DNA from: Gavia stellata
Taxonomy: Eukaryota; Chordata; Aves; Gaviiformes; Gaviidae
NCBI RefSeq assembly: GCF_030936135.1
Contig: NC_082596.1
Coordinates: 96,828,449-96,892,448 of the forward strand
Length of the DNA: 64,000 nt
Reading direction: 5' to 3'
Shown here: one piece after another, positions 15,040 through 28,664 of the stretch
Position numbering within the stretch: the first letter of the stretch is position 1
Layout of the letters: the number at the start of each line of letters is the position of its first letter
Notes under the pieces: model-generated
What the model was told of the DNA's origin: nothing
The model's database searches: none
The model's input: only the letters and a program-made list of their open reading frames with translations
Program-made: the position numbers and the translations under genes

Positions 15040-15480
15040 CAAGGAATTAAATGGACTTTGGATGGCAAGCCCAGCTCAGCTGGCAATTATGATTATTGAC
15101 AAGAAGATCCTGAAAGTTACTGGAACTGTAATTAAAATGTGGAGGTGGGGAGGGAGAGGCCACTGCCGCACAGCCCGAATGCATCGCTGGCGCCGTCGCA
15201 CCTTTGACATCTCATTGCTGCATTCTGGATAAACTTTCATTAATGGTAATCACCGGCAGATATTTTCAGCTTAGTTTTGTATGTAATGAGGCTTAAATGA
15301 TAGTGCTATCTGTGTCTTTCCATCTGTTTACCTCTTCCCGCTCCCTCCCTCTCCCCCAACCTCTCCCTCAGAAAACTTTCTGAGCTGTTGGCCAACCCAA
15401 ATTAGCAATTGCTCTGAGGGAAAAGCAGGCAGAGCTCAGCCGCTGCAGTTGGCAGCAACCAACTGCCCAGCTAGTACTGG
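15040..15480. promoter_or_regulatory. Candidate conserved noncoding element
   Basis: The block has GGCAATTATGATTATTGACA, AACTGTAATTAAAATG, a CpG-containing core (CATCGCTGGCGCCGTCGCAC) unusual for the AT-rich surroundings, CTTTCATTAATGGTAATCAC and AAATTAGCAATTGC. The mix of homeodomain-like sites and preserved CpGs suggests constraint. There is no alignment to support this. Confidence 0.35.
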
Positions 15481-18400
15481 GCATGCACAGTGCTGGGCTA
15501 GATAATGTGCACGCTGCTCTTTACAGAACGGCATGCCGTAAAACAAATGGAGAAAGGTCAACGTAGTGCACCGTTGGGGAAGGGACAAAGGACACCAAGC
15601 CAACGGAAACCACATTTTATTAGCCTCACTGCTCACAGACTGACTTCTTTCCGTGGTGATTCTCCCCTACATGGTCTGTTTGCATTCAAGACGTACCCAC
15701 CGACAGCACTGGTACTGTCAGAGAAGCACAGGGGAAAATGCACTGACGAAAAGACAGATTTGCTTTGCTAGTGACCTATTAGTGGTCACCTGGAACAACC
15801 AAAAGATGGAGAGGACATGAGAAATAGAAAACAAATTTAATAATTCCAGAATAAGGAAGTAAGCCTCAGTGCAAATCTTTCCTAAGTAACTATGCATGTA
15901 CATACAAAATTAGGATAGTTTTCTGCTGGTTTTTCAGCTTTTCAGCAACTCACCAAGTATTATCTTAATGCCCAGAATAGTAGTTTACCCTTAAAACTTG
16001 CCAGTAGGTAGTAAGTGTCCTGAAGAAGACACACATTTCCTTCCTCTCTCTTCATTCCCCTCCAGGACCACTCTCCTCAAGCAGAGAGTCCTTTGTAGTA
16101 GGATTTAGGCTGAGAAACCCACACTCACAATCATAAGAAAATCAGATAAATAAGGATGGAATTAACCCATGAATTAATTATTTGGTAATACTGTCTTTCA
16201 GATGAATGTCTCCTTTGGATTATCTGATGAATGCTGCAGTTAACTAACTTTCTTTTGATCCTCCTACTGGGAAAATAGAAAGGATATGATGGTGGGGGTG
16301 GAAAGATAATTATGCTCAAGAAGACGACAGTATCTTATCCATACTAGGAAGGTTAAACCCAAGTAGTTCCTTCTCAAGACTCCTACTACCAAGTGGAGAT
16401 GCCATTGTGAAGCTGTTTAGCCAGTTTCAAATTGGTACATGTTCTCATGCTCTTGCGACACCTGGCATACGGTGAATGCAGCAAGACTTGTGAAAAAACA
16501 GTGATTCATTGTTAATCGTTCAGAAAGGAGCCAGAGATTCATGGTAACCCTGTATTCCTGGGAAAGTATACCTACACCCCAATTTTCATCTGTTTTATGA
16601 GACAGAAACTGCAGGTGCGGTTGAGAACAGAATCTGGATCCTGATCTGTTCTACAAAATTTTGGGGAGTGCCACTTAAATCCACAGTGAATCTGTGCAGT
16701 ATTATGTATGGTGAGCTGTGGAGATTCAAGAAGTGACCCCACAGTTAGGAAGATCTTCTGGCATGAACTGAGCACTTTTCAATGGTGAGCTCAGCCTTAC
16801 ACAAGTAGCTTCATCCATGGGCTGAACTGGATCTCTTCTCTTTTGCACTGTAATGCCTGAATTCTGATCTCCTGGTTTGACACAATTACTTTTCACAGAA
16901 CAATCACATTTCATGTGCACCTAGTCCAGAAAAGTGTTGATTTGTATTTGCACAAGGAACATTTTAAGTAACTTTTTTATTGAAAACTTGCCACTTCACT
17001 CTCCCACCTGCAATTTTCCATAGTTAAATCTCAGGGTCTGAATTCCACACTTTGGTATCTCCCTGACAGGCTATTTTACCATTAAAAAAAGGCAAGTTAA
17101 TTACTTTTCATGTTTAAAATAACTTCAGTGCTGCTCCAAGCTTAGCAGAAGAGATGTTCAGATTTAGCAGTCCCTGCCACTTTCTTTCTTCCTGTCTCAT
17201 CAACGCGGCTTAGCACCAGGAGTGAGGAAATCAAGAAGACAAGCCAGCCAAAGTGAGGCTGACCCTGTGGAAGAAATGGAGCTCATAAGAGACACAGAAG
17301 GGGCAGGCACAGCACGTAGAGGACAGATGGACTGAGGAGGGGGTTGAGCAGGTCTTTGATGAGTTGGAGGACAGTCAGGGGGAGCATGTAGTGGGCAATA
17401 TGGGGAGAAGACCTAGGAAGTGAAAGCATGCATAGCTGTGTAATGGGAGGCCAAAGTAAAAAGATGAGCCAAAAAGTCACTTCTTGGAGCACTGAAGCGG
17501 AGAACCTGCCCTGTGCTAACCCTTAAGTGACAGAGACCAGTCCTCCAGGCTCGTGGCTCTTCTCTCTGTCCTGCAAGAGCATAGAATTTCTGCGCCAAGC
17601 TACCAGCGCATCGAAGGCTCACAGTGGAGCATCAAAGGCTTGCAATGGAGCAGCTGCCGCGCTGCCCTCGGGAGCAAATGCAACAGCACCAGGGACTCTC
17701 TTCATCAGGTACTAGCCCTGCGCTGGGAAAAAATAACTCCTAAGAGACTGCATGTCCACATACAGCAGGTACAAAATGCAGAGCTAAGCATTATAAAGTC
17801 TTGGATCAAGCTGGGTAAGCCCTCATGAATTCTGGGCAAGCTGTGGATTTGAAACTGTACTTCACTGGGCCCAGGCTCAGTTCTGCTGTAAATCAGAACC
17901 AAGGAAACGTCACCAACAGATAAACAACATCGTAAATCCTGTTGCTTGGCTCCTCTTTTCATTGCAGCACATTGCATATGGCACCAACGGCACTGAATAA
18001 AAATGCACCCAAAAAAAAGTAATAATCTTTAAAATTGTACTCCTCCTCCCAGTTTATCAATTACTTTAGTAACACCATCAATATGCCAGAAGACAGACCT
18101 TTCTCTAAGTAAATGAGATCTAAGTTTGTTTTCAACAAATTAAAACATGCCAATACATTAAGGTATCATATACAGGCCAGGTATAAACTTCATCCAGGCC
18201 AGCAAAAGTGCTACTAACCATAACTAATTTCAGCCTCTACGTGCAGAGCACTGCCTGTATTTTTTGTATTTTGTTAACAATGCAAAATATTGTGGTTATT
18301 GTTTAAACATATCTTCCAAAGAATACAGGAAGAGTTGGAAAATCGAGAGATAGATGACGTGATAAGGAAGAAGTTTACATTTAGATCAGTTAGTCACACT

Positions 18401-19920
18401 GCACCTCCTGGTTCTCTGGAAAATGTAAAAAGCAGGCAAGAGAGTTACATGGGGCAAGACAGCAAGGAGCACATAAGGCTGGGTTTGTTCAAAAGTGCTT
18501 CCACAAAAGAAACAGCCATAGAGCTATCCACTCCAACCTCACATCTGCTTCCAATTTCATAGTCTTCTGTGTCTTTGATGAAAATCCAATTTTTCCCAAA
18601 AGGAATTGCAGCACAGTTGAGTAAAGAAAGGTCTATTGATAAATCTAAAGCATCTTTTACAGAGTGTGATGCTTCAGGGGTTTGGCGGTGGGGGGAGAAG
18701 GGGTTTGTCTCATAATGTTGTGCTGCATCTCTAAAGCTCCCTTTACATGTCACCACTTTCTAACCCAAGAGGCGGTCTATTTAGAGCAAGACTGCACTAG
18801 AGGCTCCAGGCTAGCTCTTTTTTTTTGTCTGAGTCCTTAGGCATCTTAGACACTCGCCTCCATCTAACCAGACACAGTCTGAGATTTTTTTTTCGCGCAT
18901 GTTTTTAAGCAACGTGAGGTAGCACACGTCCAAATCCACTTGACACCAGCACGTCCTTTTGATACCCTCTCCAAAGAGAGAAGCAGATAAAGAATAACAC
19001 TTCAACAATAAAGAGGGCTTATTTTATTATGTTTCTTTCATAGACGCCCAAGAAAATTCCTCATCCTACAATGAGTACTGATCAGATAGTTCTTACGGTA
19101 ATGCTAGCCCTACCTATGGGCTAGTTCTCATTCCAGCTACTTATATTAAACTCTGGCCCTTTCAAAGTTAACAGAAATCAACAGGGACAAGACACACTGC
19201 TCCTGTTTCAAGGCACACAAAACTTTGGGGTCTTGTCTGTCATCAGCCCACTATTTTCTGCTCTGCAGCCTTGTTGTCAGAAACAGTCCCCAGGCTACAC
19301 AGGACACATAGCTTTTCAGGGGGACATGAAAGGTACTATAAATTGCCATCCGACACAATTGAGCCAGAAATCTGACTGCTGTAAGGATGCAAAATTCCAC
19401 TGAAGTCAGGGGGCCTGTGCTCATTAATGTCAAGGCTTCGTTTCACCCATTAAAAAGTGAACTGTCAGCTAAGCTATGCTCTGTGAACTCTTGTGGGATT
19501 TCCTGACTTCTTAAGTTATACATTTCCAGTTTACCTATGAGCCCAGTCTAAATGCATGAATTTAAAATAAAATGCATTTCTATAGACACAGGATAGACTG
19601 TTTACATTACATGCTGCTTCCACTGTCAAAAACCCCAGAAATATAACGTTTTTAGTGTAAAAGCACACCTATCCTCCTAACCAACCTGGGTGGAGGAAAG
19701 GCAGAGTACTCTTTGATGAGATAGGAAGGTCAGGTCAACTATAGGACAAAGGCCTTAGTGCTGATCTTGCCTTTTTTGCAATGTAAATCTACAGGGATTG
19801 TACAAGTTAACCTGCTGCTTAAGAGGGACAAAAAAAATACCCAAACAGCCCAATAACTTTTTCCTTTTCTGCAACCAAGACAAAGCCATGAACGAAGTGA
19901 TACTAGTGCTAATTTACTTA
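15481..19920. other. Upstream intergenic DNA, no gene seen
   Basis: Unique AT-rich sequence. A purine-rich, G-rich patch at 17280-17420 and a fragment at 19393-19413 (AATTCCACTGAAGTCAGGGG) resemble worn repeats but cannot be assigned. The open frames on both strands near 17.5-18.7 kb (about 90-103 codons) show no recognisable domain. Confidence 0.55.
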
Positions 19921-19924
19921 ACAT

Positions 19925-20120
19925 AATTTCTTATTTGAGCACCTGTCTGGGGGTCTGTGGAAGCATTGGGACTGGATTATCCGCTGAATGATCTTTAATC
20001 AGACAGTAATATTAGGTGCTAATAGCTCTGATAAAGGGGCTGTTTAACCCAATTGTTAACACAAAGGCGTTCCTCTCCACAACGACTATTTCAACAATGC
20101 ATTTGCCAGTCATATTAATT
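19925..20120. promoter_or_regulatory. Candidate conserved noncoding element
   Basis: A short block with GGATTATCCGCTGAATGATC, CTGATAAAGGGGCTGTTTAA, CCCAATTGTTAACACAAAGG and CATATTAATTAAAACG. The sites include GATA-like (TGATAA), HNF1-like (GTTAAC) and homeodomain-like cores. The choice rests on texture only. Confidence 0.3.
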
Positions 20121-23100
20121 AAAACGAATTCCTTGCAGACCATGGAAAGCAGAGAGTAAACCCACATGGAAAACGTCTAGGTTCTACCATGACAAATCAC
20201 ATTAAAGAAAAAAACATTAAAATTATCCTACGGCAATGAAATTTGTCTCAGAAAATAAACTCTCTTGGAAATTCTCAAATTGTAAATTCATAGCAAAGCT
20301 AAAAAGGCCTTTAATAGAGTCTTCTGAATGTGTAACTATATATCTGTGGCTCTGTCCTGTGACTTCATACTAGTCATTAAAAGCTTCTAATAAGTCAAAT
20401 ACAAAACACTGAGCCTTGCTAAAGGTCCTGAGGTGACAGTTATTTACATGTCATTTAGATGATTGTCTAAAACTAGAGTGGTTTAAGAGAAGCAGCACAG
20501 TTAAGTCTCCTAGATAGGTTAGCAGGGTTTTATCTCTTTCTCTTTCTATCTCTAGACAGTTTAAATACATCTTATATATACATTTATCAGGCTATAAAAG
20601 GGTAAATTCTTAACCCCCTGTATACTAGATTTATAACTAGTCCAGATGGAAAGTCTTCGTTAAGATCATACTCACAAATGATGGCTTATTCTTTAGAAAT
20701 GTTTGGTTTTCAAAGAAGCGTTTGGCTCTCCAAAGGTCCTAATATACTGAAAGGAATACAGAAAAAAGACACAATTTAAGCACTTCAGTACTGAAATGAA
20801 TCCCCAAGGCTATTTTGGTTAAGAGGTAAAATGCATCCAGCTTAAATCCCCACTTCATTTCCTTCTGGAGTCTGTGAATGGAGAGACAATCCGCTAGCAA
20901 AATGTGAAGTTATTAACGACGTGAATGTAGGCCCCAAAGCTGTACTCAGATGTGATAGCATGGAGCCTTCCACCAAGACCTATAGGAGCCACAACCTGGC
21001 AGGACAAAAGAGCATTATGAAAAAGCATACTCCAGAAATCTGTGCAATGCTGAAACACTCTTTGGTAAAATGGGAGCAGTGGCCATAAGCTTCAAAGATT
21101 GATATGCTGAAGTTTTCTCGCCAGAAGGTCAGTGCCAGTTACTATATCTGTCTTCAGCGTAAGGAAGATTAAAAGCCATCTGGACATAGTCCTGGGCAAC
21201 CTGCTCTAGGTGACCCTGCTTGAACAGGTGGTTTAGACAAGATGACTATTAGAGATCACTTCCAACCTCAATCTTCCAACCATGAAATAAAAAAAGAAGA
21301 AAAAAAAATCAAGGTGATAATCCAGCTATTAACACCTACTCACCTACCTCACTGGGAAGTTAAGGCAGGAAATAGGTGTGTAACTTTTGTTGAGGATGAT
21401 GCAGCAATGTTTCTGGAGCTCCACTCACTTTCACCAAGTTAAAGCTGATTCCAAGTAGTTAGTTAGAGAAATCTTTCCTTTACAAGATTTTTGCAAACCT
21501 TTAGTATTAATGCAGTTTTGTTAAGTGAATTATTTATTAACTTGATACTCTCATTGATCAGCATAGGGAACTCCCACCAAAGCAGTCAATTGGACTTCTG
21601 AGTGCAAATCAATAGCAAGCATTTAAAGGGATATTATTCTTTTGATGCACGTAGGAAACTCCCATTAAACATTAATGGAAAGTATACAAGGAATTATCTT
21701 GCTAAAAATCATGCAAAATAAAGACAGCTTCTTACTACAACTGCTTTGGTGTTGGTTTGGGGTTTTGTTTTTAACCTGATTTTCATTATGCATTACTGAA
21801 AGTTAGCCTGAACTCTGGTTAAGCTTTCTCACAGGATATAATCTGTTCTCTGACTGGCATTACCAAGTTCTTCGCCATACAGACTTCTACAGTTTCTTTG
21901 AAAATGCATTTATTCTGGAATCACTAGTCACTTCATAAAAGAGAGTAACTGTTATAGGACTTAAACATAATCTTTATTCTCAAATAAAGCATGCATACAG
22001 GAGACTGTTTTGTAAAGTAGTTTGTCCCATAATAGCTGTGACAGTTAGTTTCCCCATTTAGGTATGTCCTAAGCTTAGCTGGGCAGAATTTTAAACTCTT
22101 ATTAGCAGAAAGCCAGGCTTTATTGTTTTATTAAGGTTTACAAGCCAATCACTTCCTGCTTCTTAGTAAATTTACAGCCCAACATTCAACGGACTGTAAA
22201 TTGCTATATAGAATTATGTTAGCCAGGCCCTGGATTGAGCTTTTTTATTGTTTGGGAGGCAAATTCATTTCATCCTGGAGTTGATTTTTTCCCAAGGAAA
22301 ATGCATTGAAGTCACTGGCACTGAGAATTAACAGAATCCTTGTATTTGTCAATAAGGTCATGCAAGTGTTGATGCCTTCTGGAAGTAAACTTCTGTTAGA
22401 AATGCTGTTGTCATTCATTAAAAAGAAATAGTATCTTAGAAACTTAAAAAGCATCCCAATTTTCCAGAGTACTTTAATTCAAGAGTAGTCAAATCACCTT
22501 ACACTGTTTCTTGACACCAACACAATGCTGGTAAATCGTGACTATAATTGTGTGACCAAAACCAATTATCTATCATTAATTTGGACAGAAACATTTCAAA
22601 TAGTAAAGAACAGACAACTGCTAATCACCATGGCAGAAGGTCTTAGACAGAGGGCATTTCATTGACAATTACTTGAACTATGGCATTTAAACTGGTGGCC
22701 ATTTTCTTTGTCGCTTTATCCTGGGACTTGATCAACATTCCAGATCCTGCCTGCATTCTGTATGGAGCCCAGCAATAGCTAGATGGAAGACATTAAATGA
22801 AAATCAACTTAATTTAATGTGACAAGAGTGGCTTTGTGCTTAGGCTTTGCATCCAGTCATTTATTTACTCCCTGTGTATAAAACTTTGTCCTTTAGAACA
22901 AAAATCTCTTCTTGTCCGCATATCTCTCTGGTATCTCCTCATTTTCCAAAACGGTTGTTATTGCATGTACTGTCATCCTCACATAGGCACTGGCATCAGC
23001 AAATCTGATCACAGATGGACTTTCTCCAGAAATATATCCGTTCCACTACACCCATCAAAAAGGGGTGTAATATTGTCCAGGCCAGTGAAGATGCAGGCAC

Positions 23101-24260
23101 AAAAAAAAAGAACTTGGCTTAAGAGAGCATTCTCATACTCCTGGGATCACCAACGAGCTATTCCTCACTTTAGACTGCCACAAGCCACAACCCCATTTTT
23201 CCTTTCTCTGTGGCACAGAACAGTCTGCTCCCTAAGACCATTTGGGGAATTTTATTGAACTTTGGCTACTGAAGAAACTTAGTCATGCCCTGACCTTCCT
23301 TGTTGCCTTCCTGTAGCACATTATGTTTATGCAATGTACTATTGATCCTAAGCTTTCTAAAGGGTTCTCAAAAATGTCTTTTGCCCACTATAGAGGAAGA
23401 CTCACAGGGCAGATTTTCTCTGTACTCTTCCAGAATAATCAGCATATTTATGGCCAACAACAGCTTGCAGAACCTAAACTGAAAGACTTTGACTTTTTTC
23501 AGTCTCACCTATGTCTGTCAGTATAAATATTTTCTGGGAATATCAACCACATCTCTTTGTTTTAATGGCATGTTTCAACATTGTGGTGGAGATGGAAGAA
23601 CTCCTCTTTGACAACTGGAAATTACTTTGTTTAGAAACAATATTTGCTTTTGTATTGCATAGAAAAGCCAGTGTTTCATGGCAGTGAGTCCTCATTTTAA
23701 CCTAATGGATGTTCTCCTTCAGGGATTATTGACCTGATAGAAATTTCTAGATGCATTGGCAGTAAAGAAGGCAGAGACCATAATGTGGGAAGAAGGGAAC
23801 ACACTGGAGAATTCCTGTAGTCAGTTTGCACTGGGTAGCAAAAAGGTCTGCTAACACTGCTCAGCAAAAAGGAGATGCTTTGTAACAGGAGCCTCTGCAC
23901 CTCTCCCTGAACTACGACTTTCAGATTACAAACGTAAGAAGCTACTAAGGGAAAAAAAGCTTCTTTGTGAGTCTGATCAAAAGTGATGGGAATTTCTCTT
24001 ACTAATTTCTAACATTCTCTATATACTTGTGCATAACATAATACAGAATTACACCCCAGAAATCTATTAGAAGCGGGGAAAAAAGTATACATCTTTTCAG
24101 AAAAAGGTATATCCATGAAAAGAAGGAGAAGGAAAGTCTTCTGGAATATACCTGGACGTTATTTTATTTCTTAAAAGAAAAATACTTTGGTTAGAATTGC
24201 CGGATGACATGTCTGCTTTCCATCCAATTCTCAACTTTTACTCATCAAAAAAGTAACATA
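20121..24260. other. Intergenic DNA around the first CR1, no gene seen
   Basis: Apart from the CR1 fragment at 21.2 kb, this is unique sequence. Two parts look smoother than average and may be conserved: 21540-21720, and 22620-22830 (AATCACCATGGCAGAAGG, GACTTGATCAACATTCC, TTAATTTAATGTGAC). A 140-codon open frame at 22836-23258 (+) has no family resemblance and no start or splice context that I trust. Confidence 0.5.
21165..21290 (+). mobile_element. CR1 LINE 3' fragment
   Basis: The text reads GGACATAGTCCTGGGCAACC, CTGCTCTAGGTGACCCTGCT and then ATCACTTCCAACCTCAATCT, the characteristic 3' end of avian CR1 elements. The usual terminal ATTCTGTGA octamer repeat is eroded. CR1 is the dominant LINE of birds and inserts as 5'-truncated copies, as here. 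Confidence 0.85.
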
Positions 24261-24455
24261 CAGAGAATCACAGAATCACCACGGTTGGAAAAGACCTGTA
24301 AGATCATCAAGTCCAACCATCAACTAACACCACCATGCCCATTAAACCATGTCCCACAATGCCTCGTCCACACGTTACTCGAACACCTCCAGTGATGGTG
24401 ACTCCACCATCCAGGAGAGGTCCAGTGCATTAGCCATTCTTGTCCTGCAAAGCAA
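24261..24455 (-). mobile_element. CR1 LINE 3' fragment, reverse orientation
   Basis: It starts with CAGAGAATCACAGAATCACC and GGTTGGAAAAGACC, continues with AAACCATGTCCC and GGGATGGTGACTCCACC-like text, and ends near TCTTGTCCTGCAAAGC. This is the reverse complement of a CR1 3' end, more diverged than the copy at 28.4 kb and truncated at its 5' side. Confidence 0.9.
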
Positions 24456-27400
24456 ACTTGACTGGTCAGCCTACAGTCCTGTTTCTGGATTCTGTAACCA
24501 GAAGCACTGATAGAAATTTTCTAACAGAATGATTTCCCATCAAAACAGTCTAGCCAGAGGCTATGGATGCCAGGTTTCCTGGTTCTTCTGGCTCCATATC
24601 ATCTTGCCAGGTGGGCAACTGGAGGCTGTATTTCATTTATTAAAACTGAGGCGTGCCAGGTGCGGAAATGGTTCCGTATTTAGCAGGTGTGGTGTTACAG
24701 GATATACAATAGACAAAGACATTCCAGAGTGTTTTTTTCCCAAACTCAAAATGAAAACCTTTCTCAAAGTCAAGTTTTTCCTTTTTCTTACTCAGTTATA
24801 GTATACACTGATGCTTAGATTTCTTAAAAGAAAAACTTCATTGACTGCAACAATTGGAAATTACACAAATAACATTTTAAATTACAGCCTACACAAAGCC
24901 CTCTCTCTGTAAAAACCTTTGATGGCTAACCGGTATTGCTGAACTTCCTCATATACCCAGAGTATACTCCTGAAACTTGTTCCTTTATGTTGTGAAAGGG
25001 AACATTTCCAACCCTGCCAAATTCAATTGCTTTTGTGAGTTCCTGGGCTTTTATCCCTCTGGCTAAGGGAGTCCCAAAGGCTCAGCAGGAGACAAAAGCA
25101 AGGTGCTCATGGCCAAGGGTGCTGCCATTGTGTTAACAACTCTCAGGTGACAAACGAATGCCTTATCTTAAGTCATCCTTCTCCACGCCTTTTTTGGGGA
25201 CCATTGGCTGTATGGATGGCTCCTCTTCCAGCAGGCCTCAATCAACATATTCCTAGAATTAACATGCAAAATCTAGGGCAACAACAGAAGGTGTTCCTAC
25301 ATTATTCCCACACTTCAGTAGGTGATTCTGCTTTCTGTAGTCAAAAAACAGACTCCTACAGTATAAATGATGGACATGGTCTAAGCACACCCATGCGCCT
25401 GGGAACTACCAGTGAAATAGCAAAGAAAGAAAACCACTGAAGATCACAGAGGTAAACAAACTGTGGTTTACAGTTTACTGCATGCTTTGGCTATGATTTT
25501 AATAATTTTGATTCCATCTGCCCCCTTTGATTTCTAAGATGTGATTTTCATAGCTCTGTATACAAATGTGTGTGCAAATTGGTATTACAAACACACAGAA
25601 GTTGTGTTGAAAGCTCTCACAGTGTTTTTGTAAGAGTATATGATGAAAGCCATTGTTTTCTTTTTCACATCCTAGGAAAAAAAGAAACATACACATGTGG
25701 GTAAGCATTGTGGAATCGTAGCACAAGTCACTTGCTCTCTATCATTCCTTTATTACTTGTTTCAATGAAAGATAAATTAAGAGATCCATGGATGTATCTT
25801 GAAAAAAAAATAATATAAATATTTAACATAAAAATTATACCTATAATGATACTGTGTGGTAACTCAGGCTTTTGATTTTGATTCTGAAGTTTTTAGTCAT
25901 TTCATACTGCAGGATATTCCTGCCAAAGTGTGTATCCCAACTGTGGCAGTAATTCTGAAATTTTTAGTAATGTGTTAATGAAAAAGAGTCTATTTCTAGC
26001 CTAATTTTGTATCCCTGCCAATGACAGTAGATACATTCTCCAAAATATACTGATAAAAAATTATAACATCGCTTATTTTATCAGAATAGAAATACAAATC
26101 AAATGTGTGGATAGTTTACACATAAGTGTAGTTATCCCTGAATGAGAGTGATTTTTATTTTAGCATTTTTCTATCTGAGATCTTGGCTTTTTGTAGGACT
26201 CTGCGAGATCAGTGGTTTTGCCCTACCTCTCCCTTTCTTTTCCTGTGTAACTAACTGCCTTATACAAAGTGATATTTGTATGCCAGCAGGTAATATGTTT
26301 ATGGAGTAGTCACCCAGACCTGACAAGTACTGTAGTGTATTTCTTTTGAAAATTGCCCAAGGTGGGGTTATTTTGTCTGCTTTGACAAATTGTATATGCA
26401 CTATCCACATTACACTGTCACATCTACCTTAGGTTCATCAGTATCTTATTACTGATGCTGTTGTTTTCAAATCTAAATACAGTATGGGGAAAGCAAGCAA
26501 GCACACAAACCAACCTATTTTAGCAATAATTTTAAAAACAAAGCCCGAAATAATGACACTGTGCAATAGCCTTCAGTGATTTTTTTATAGCTGTGTTCTA
26601 ATTCTTCAGAGAACAGAGAGGGGAGCTTTGAAAAAGGTGCTAACAGACCATGAATTTGCAGCAATGTAGTTCACAGCTAAACACACTCCCACTTCAAGCT
26701 CGGGCAGGAAAAAAAAATAGGGCAGCACAGAAGTGAATTAAAAATCATGCAAACAGTCCCAGCAACAACCAGGGCAGTCGCAGCTTATAAGATCAGCTTC
26801 ATTTGGCAGGATGCCCATCATACCATGACCTAAGAGGGCCAGGGCAGGAGGATATCTTACGGCTTGCAAAAAGAGGATGGGGCAGGCTGCCAGGGGGAGG
26901 GATGGAAGCAAAAGAAACATCTTTTAAGCTTATGTTGAATTAACTTGTTTTACAGAACACTGTCAGCAAACTTCTAGGTCTTTTCAATGTGTTTGGAGAG
27001 TTCTTCTATAATTTATTTTAGACTGTAGACAAATATTCTCTCTGGATCAGCTGCGCTAGCGGGAGAGATTACTATCACAATGCCACTCCTCCTGCCTGGG
27101 GGTATTGTCCCCTCAGATCTCCCAGAGATGCTCGTGTGCACTCTCCAAATGAGACCATGGTTCCATGACAGTCTAATCCGATCTAAGCTGGGGCTGCCGC
27201 AATCCCTCCATCCCCAGCTGCTGCCCTTTCCTGTGCCAGCAAGGATGCTTGTCTGGTCCCACACTGAACTGGTTCAGAAAGGACAGAACTAACTCAAAAA
27301 ATTTTAACGCTTCCCTGCCAGTTCAGCTCCCCGTGGAGACAAACAAGCACCAGCGCTGGTGCAAGCGATGGGGTGGGGATATACATGATGCAAAGCCAGG

Positions 27401-28397
27401 CTGCAACAGCTCTGGTTTGGATCAGCTTAAACCATCTTGGAACCGCACTCCAGGCTGGGCTAGCCAACGCCTGCTATTTAAACTGCTTGTGCTGATCTAG
27501 CTCTTTCTGCCTGGCTCAAGTTTGGGAGTGGTCCCAAAAAGAGCTTCCTCATCAGATCAGAAGGGGTGGGCAGCCTCCCCTAGCCCTTTCCTCAGACACA
27601 CCTGCACGCAGGGTTTTGTGGAAATGGCCTCATGTGATCCGTGAAGCCTACAGGGAGTTGCTGTGTTCTTGTGGCAGGACAGGCATTGATGAGCACTCCT
27701 CCGTATCGAGCTGGGGGAAGCTCCCTTTTAGGGCCAAAGCCAAGCTCCCAAGAGTCCCACAACAGCCAGGGCACTTTGGGAAACTGTGATGAACTACCAG
27801 GATCCAAGCCCAATGTGACAGATGATTTGAATGTAAAGAGATGCCAAGGAATGATGGTAAAGGAAGGGACACATCAAAGTCTATTTGGACTGGGAATTGA
27901 AATAGTTTATCCCTCTTTCTGAAGTTTACCAGGTTTTTCATCAGATCCTGAGTAGTAAGGCAGTAAGCAAAGTGGCTGACTTGTTTGCACACATCATCAC
28001 ATCTGATGTGTGCATGCTGCCACAGAGATGGGGAGAAACACGCAATATCAAACAGCAAATGCATAATTAAGTCAGTTTTACTACCTCCAAAGGTCACCAG
28101 CTTCTTTCCAGTAGTAGCTGTGGAATAGTTTAGAGCCAAAACTCTGGAAGGCAAAATCAAGGATACCAAAATTAGTCACTAGAGAGGGAGAATATCCCAC
28201 AAGATATACCTTGCATCTTTACTTGAAAGGTGGGTTTAATTGCCAGCTCTTCCACAGTCTTCCCTCATCACCTTAGTTTCTCAAATATTTAGTTCTGCTG
28301 GACCCACATACATCTGTGAAGAGCACATCCTGCAAAGTATCGTGATGATAGACACATTAGGAACTGGAGATGCTCAGACAGCAGTTATGAGGACTAT
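24456..28397. other. Intergenic DNA between two CR1 copies, no gene seen
   Basis: Unique sequence. The GC-richer stretch 27,020-27,920 carries overlapping frames on both strands (up to 173 codons on the - strand, reaching 28,169) that match nothing I recognise. It could be an old, unassignable transposon or LTR. Confidence 0.5.
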
Positions 28398-28664
28398 ACA
28401 GAATCATAGAATTGTTTAGGTTGGAAAAGACCTTTAAGACCATCAAGTCCAACTGTTAACATAACACTGCCAAGTCCACCACTAAACCATGTCCCTAAGC
28501 ACCTCATCCACACATCTTTTAGATACCCCCAGGGATGGTGACTCAACCACCTCCCTGGGCAGCCTGTTCCAATGTCTGACAACCCTTTCAGTGAAGAAGT
28601 TTTTCCTAATATCCAGTCTAAACCTCCCTTGGCACAACTTGAGGCCATTTCCTCTTGTCCTATA
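28398..28664 (-). mobile_element. CR1 LINE 3' end with ORF2 C-terminal remnant
   Basis: This is a well-preserved reverse-orientation CR1 that begins with ACAGAATCATAGAATTG and ends at CTCTTGTCCTAT. On the - strand, 28482-28664 still translates to the typical C-terminal tail of CR1 reverse transcriptase, including [20 protein letters not shown], followed by a stop and a short 3'UTR. The element is 5'-truncated to about 270 bp and cannot move by itself. It is the youngest-looking repeat in the window. Confidence 0.95.

Noticed and set aside
22836..23258. 140-codon frame on the + strand
   Set aside because: Unique AT-rich intergenic DNA, amino-acid composition like random sequence, no family resemblance.
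27648..28169. 173-codon frame on the - strand
   Set aside because: No recognisable domain, no promoter or splice context, and an overlapping frame is open on the + strand. Treated as chance or an unassignable old repeat.
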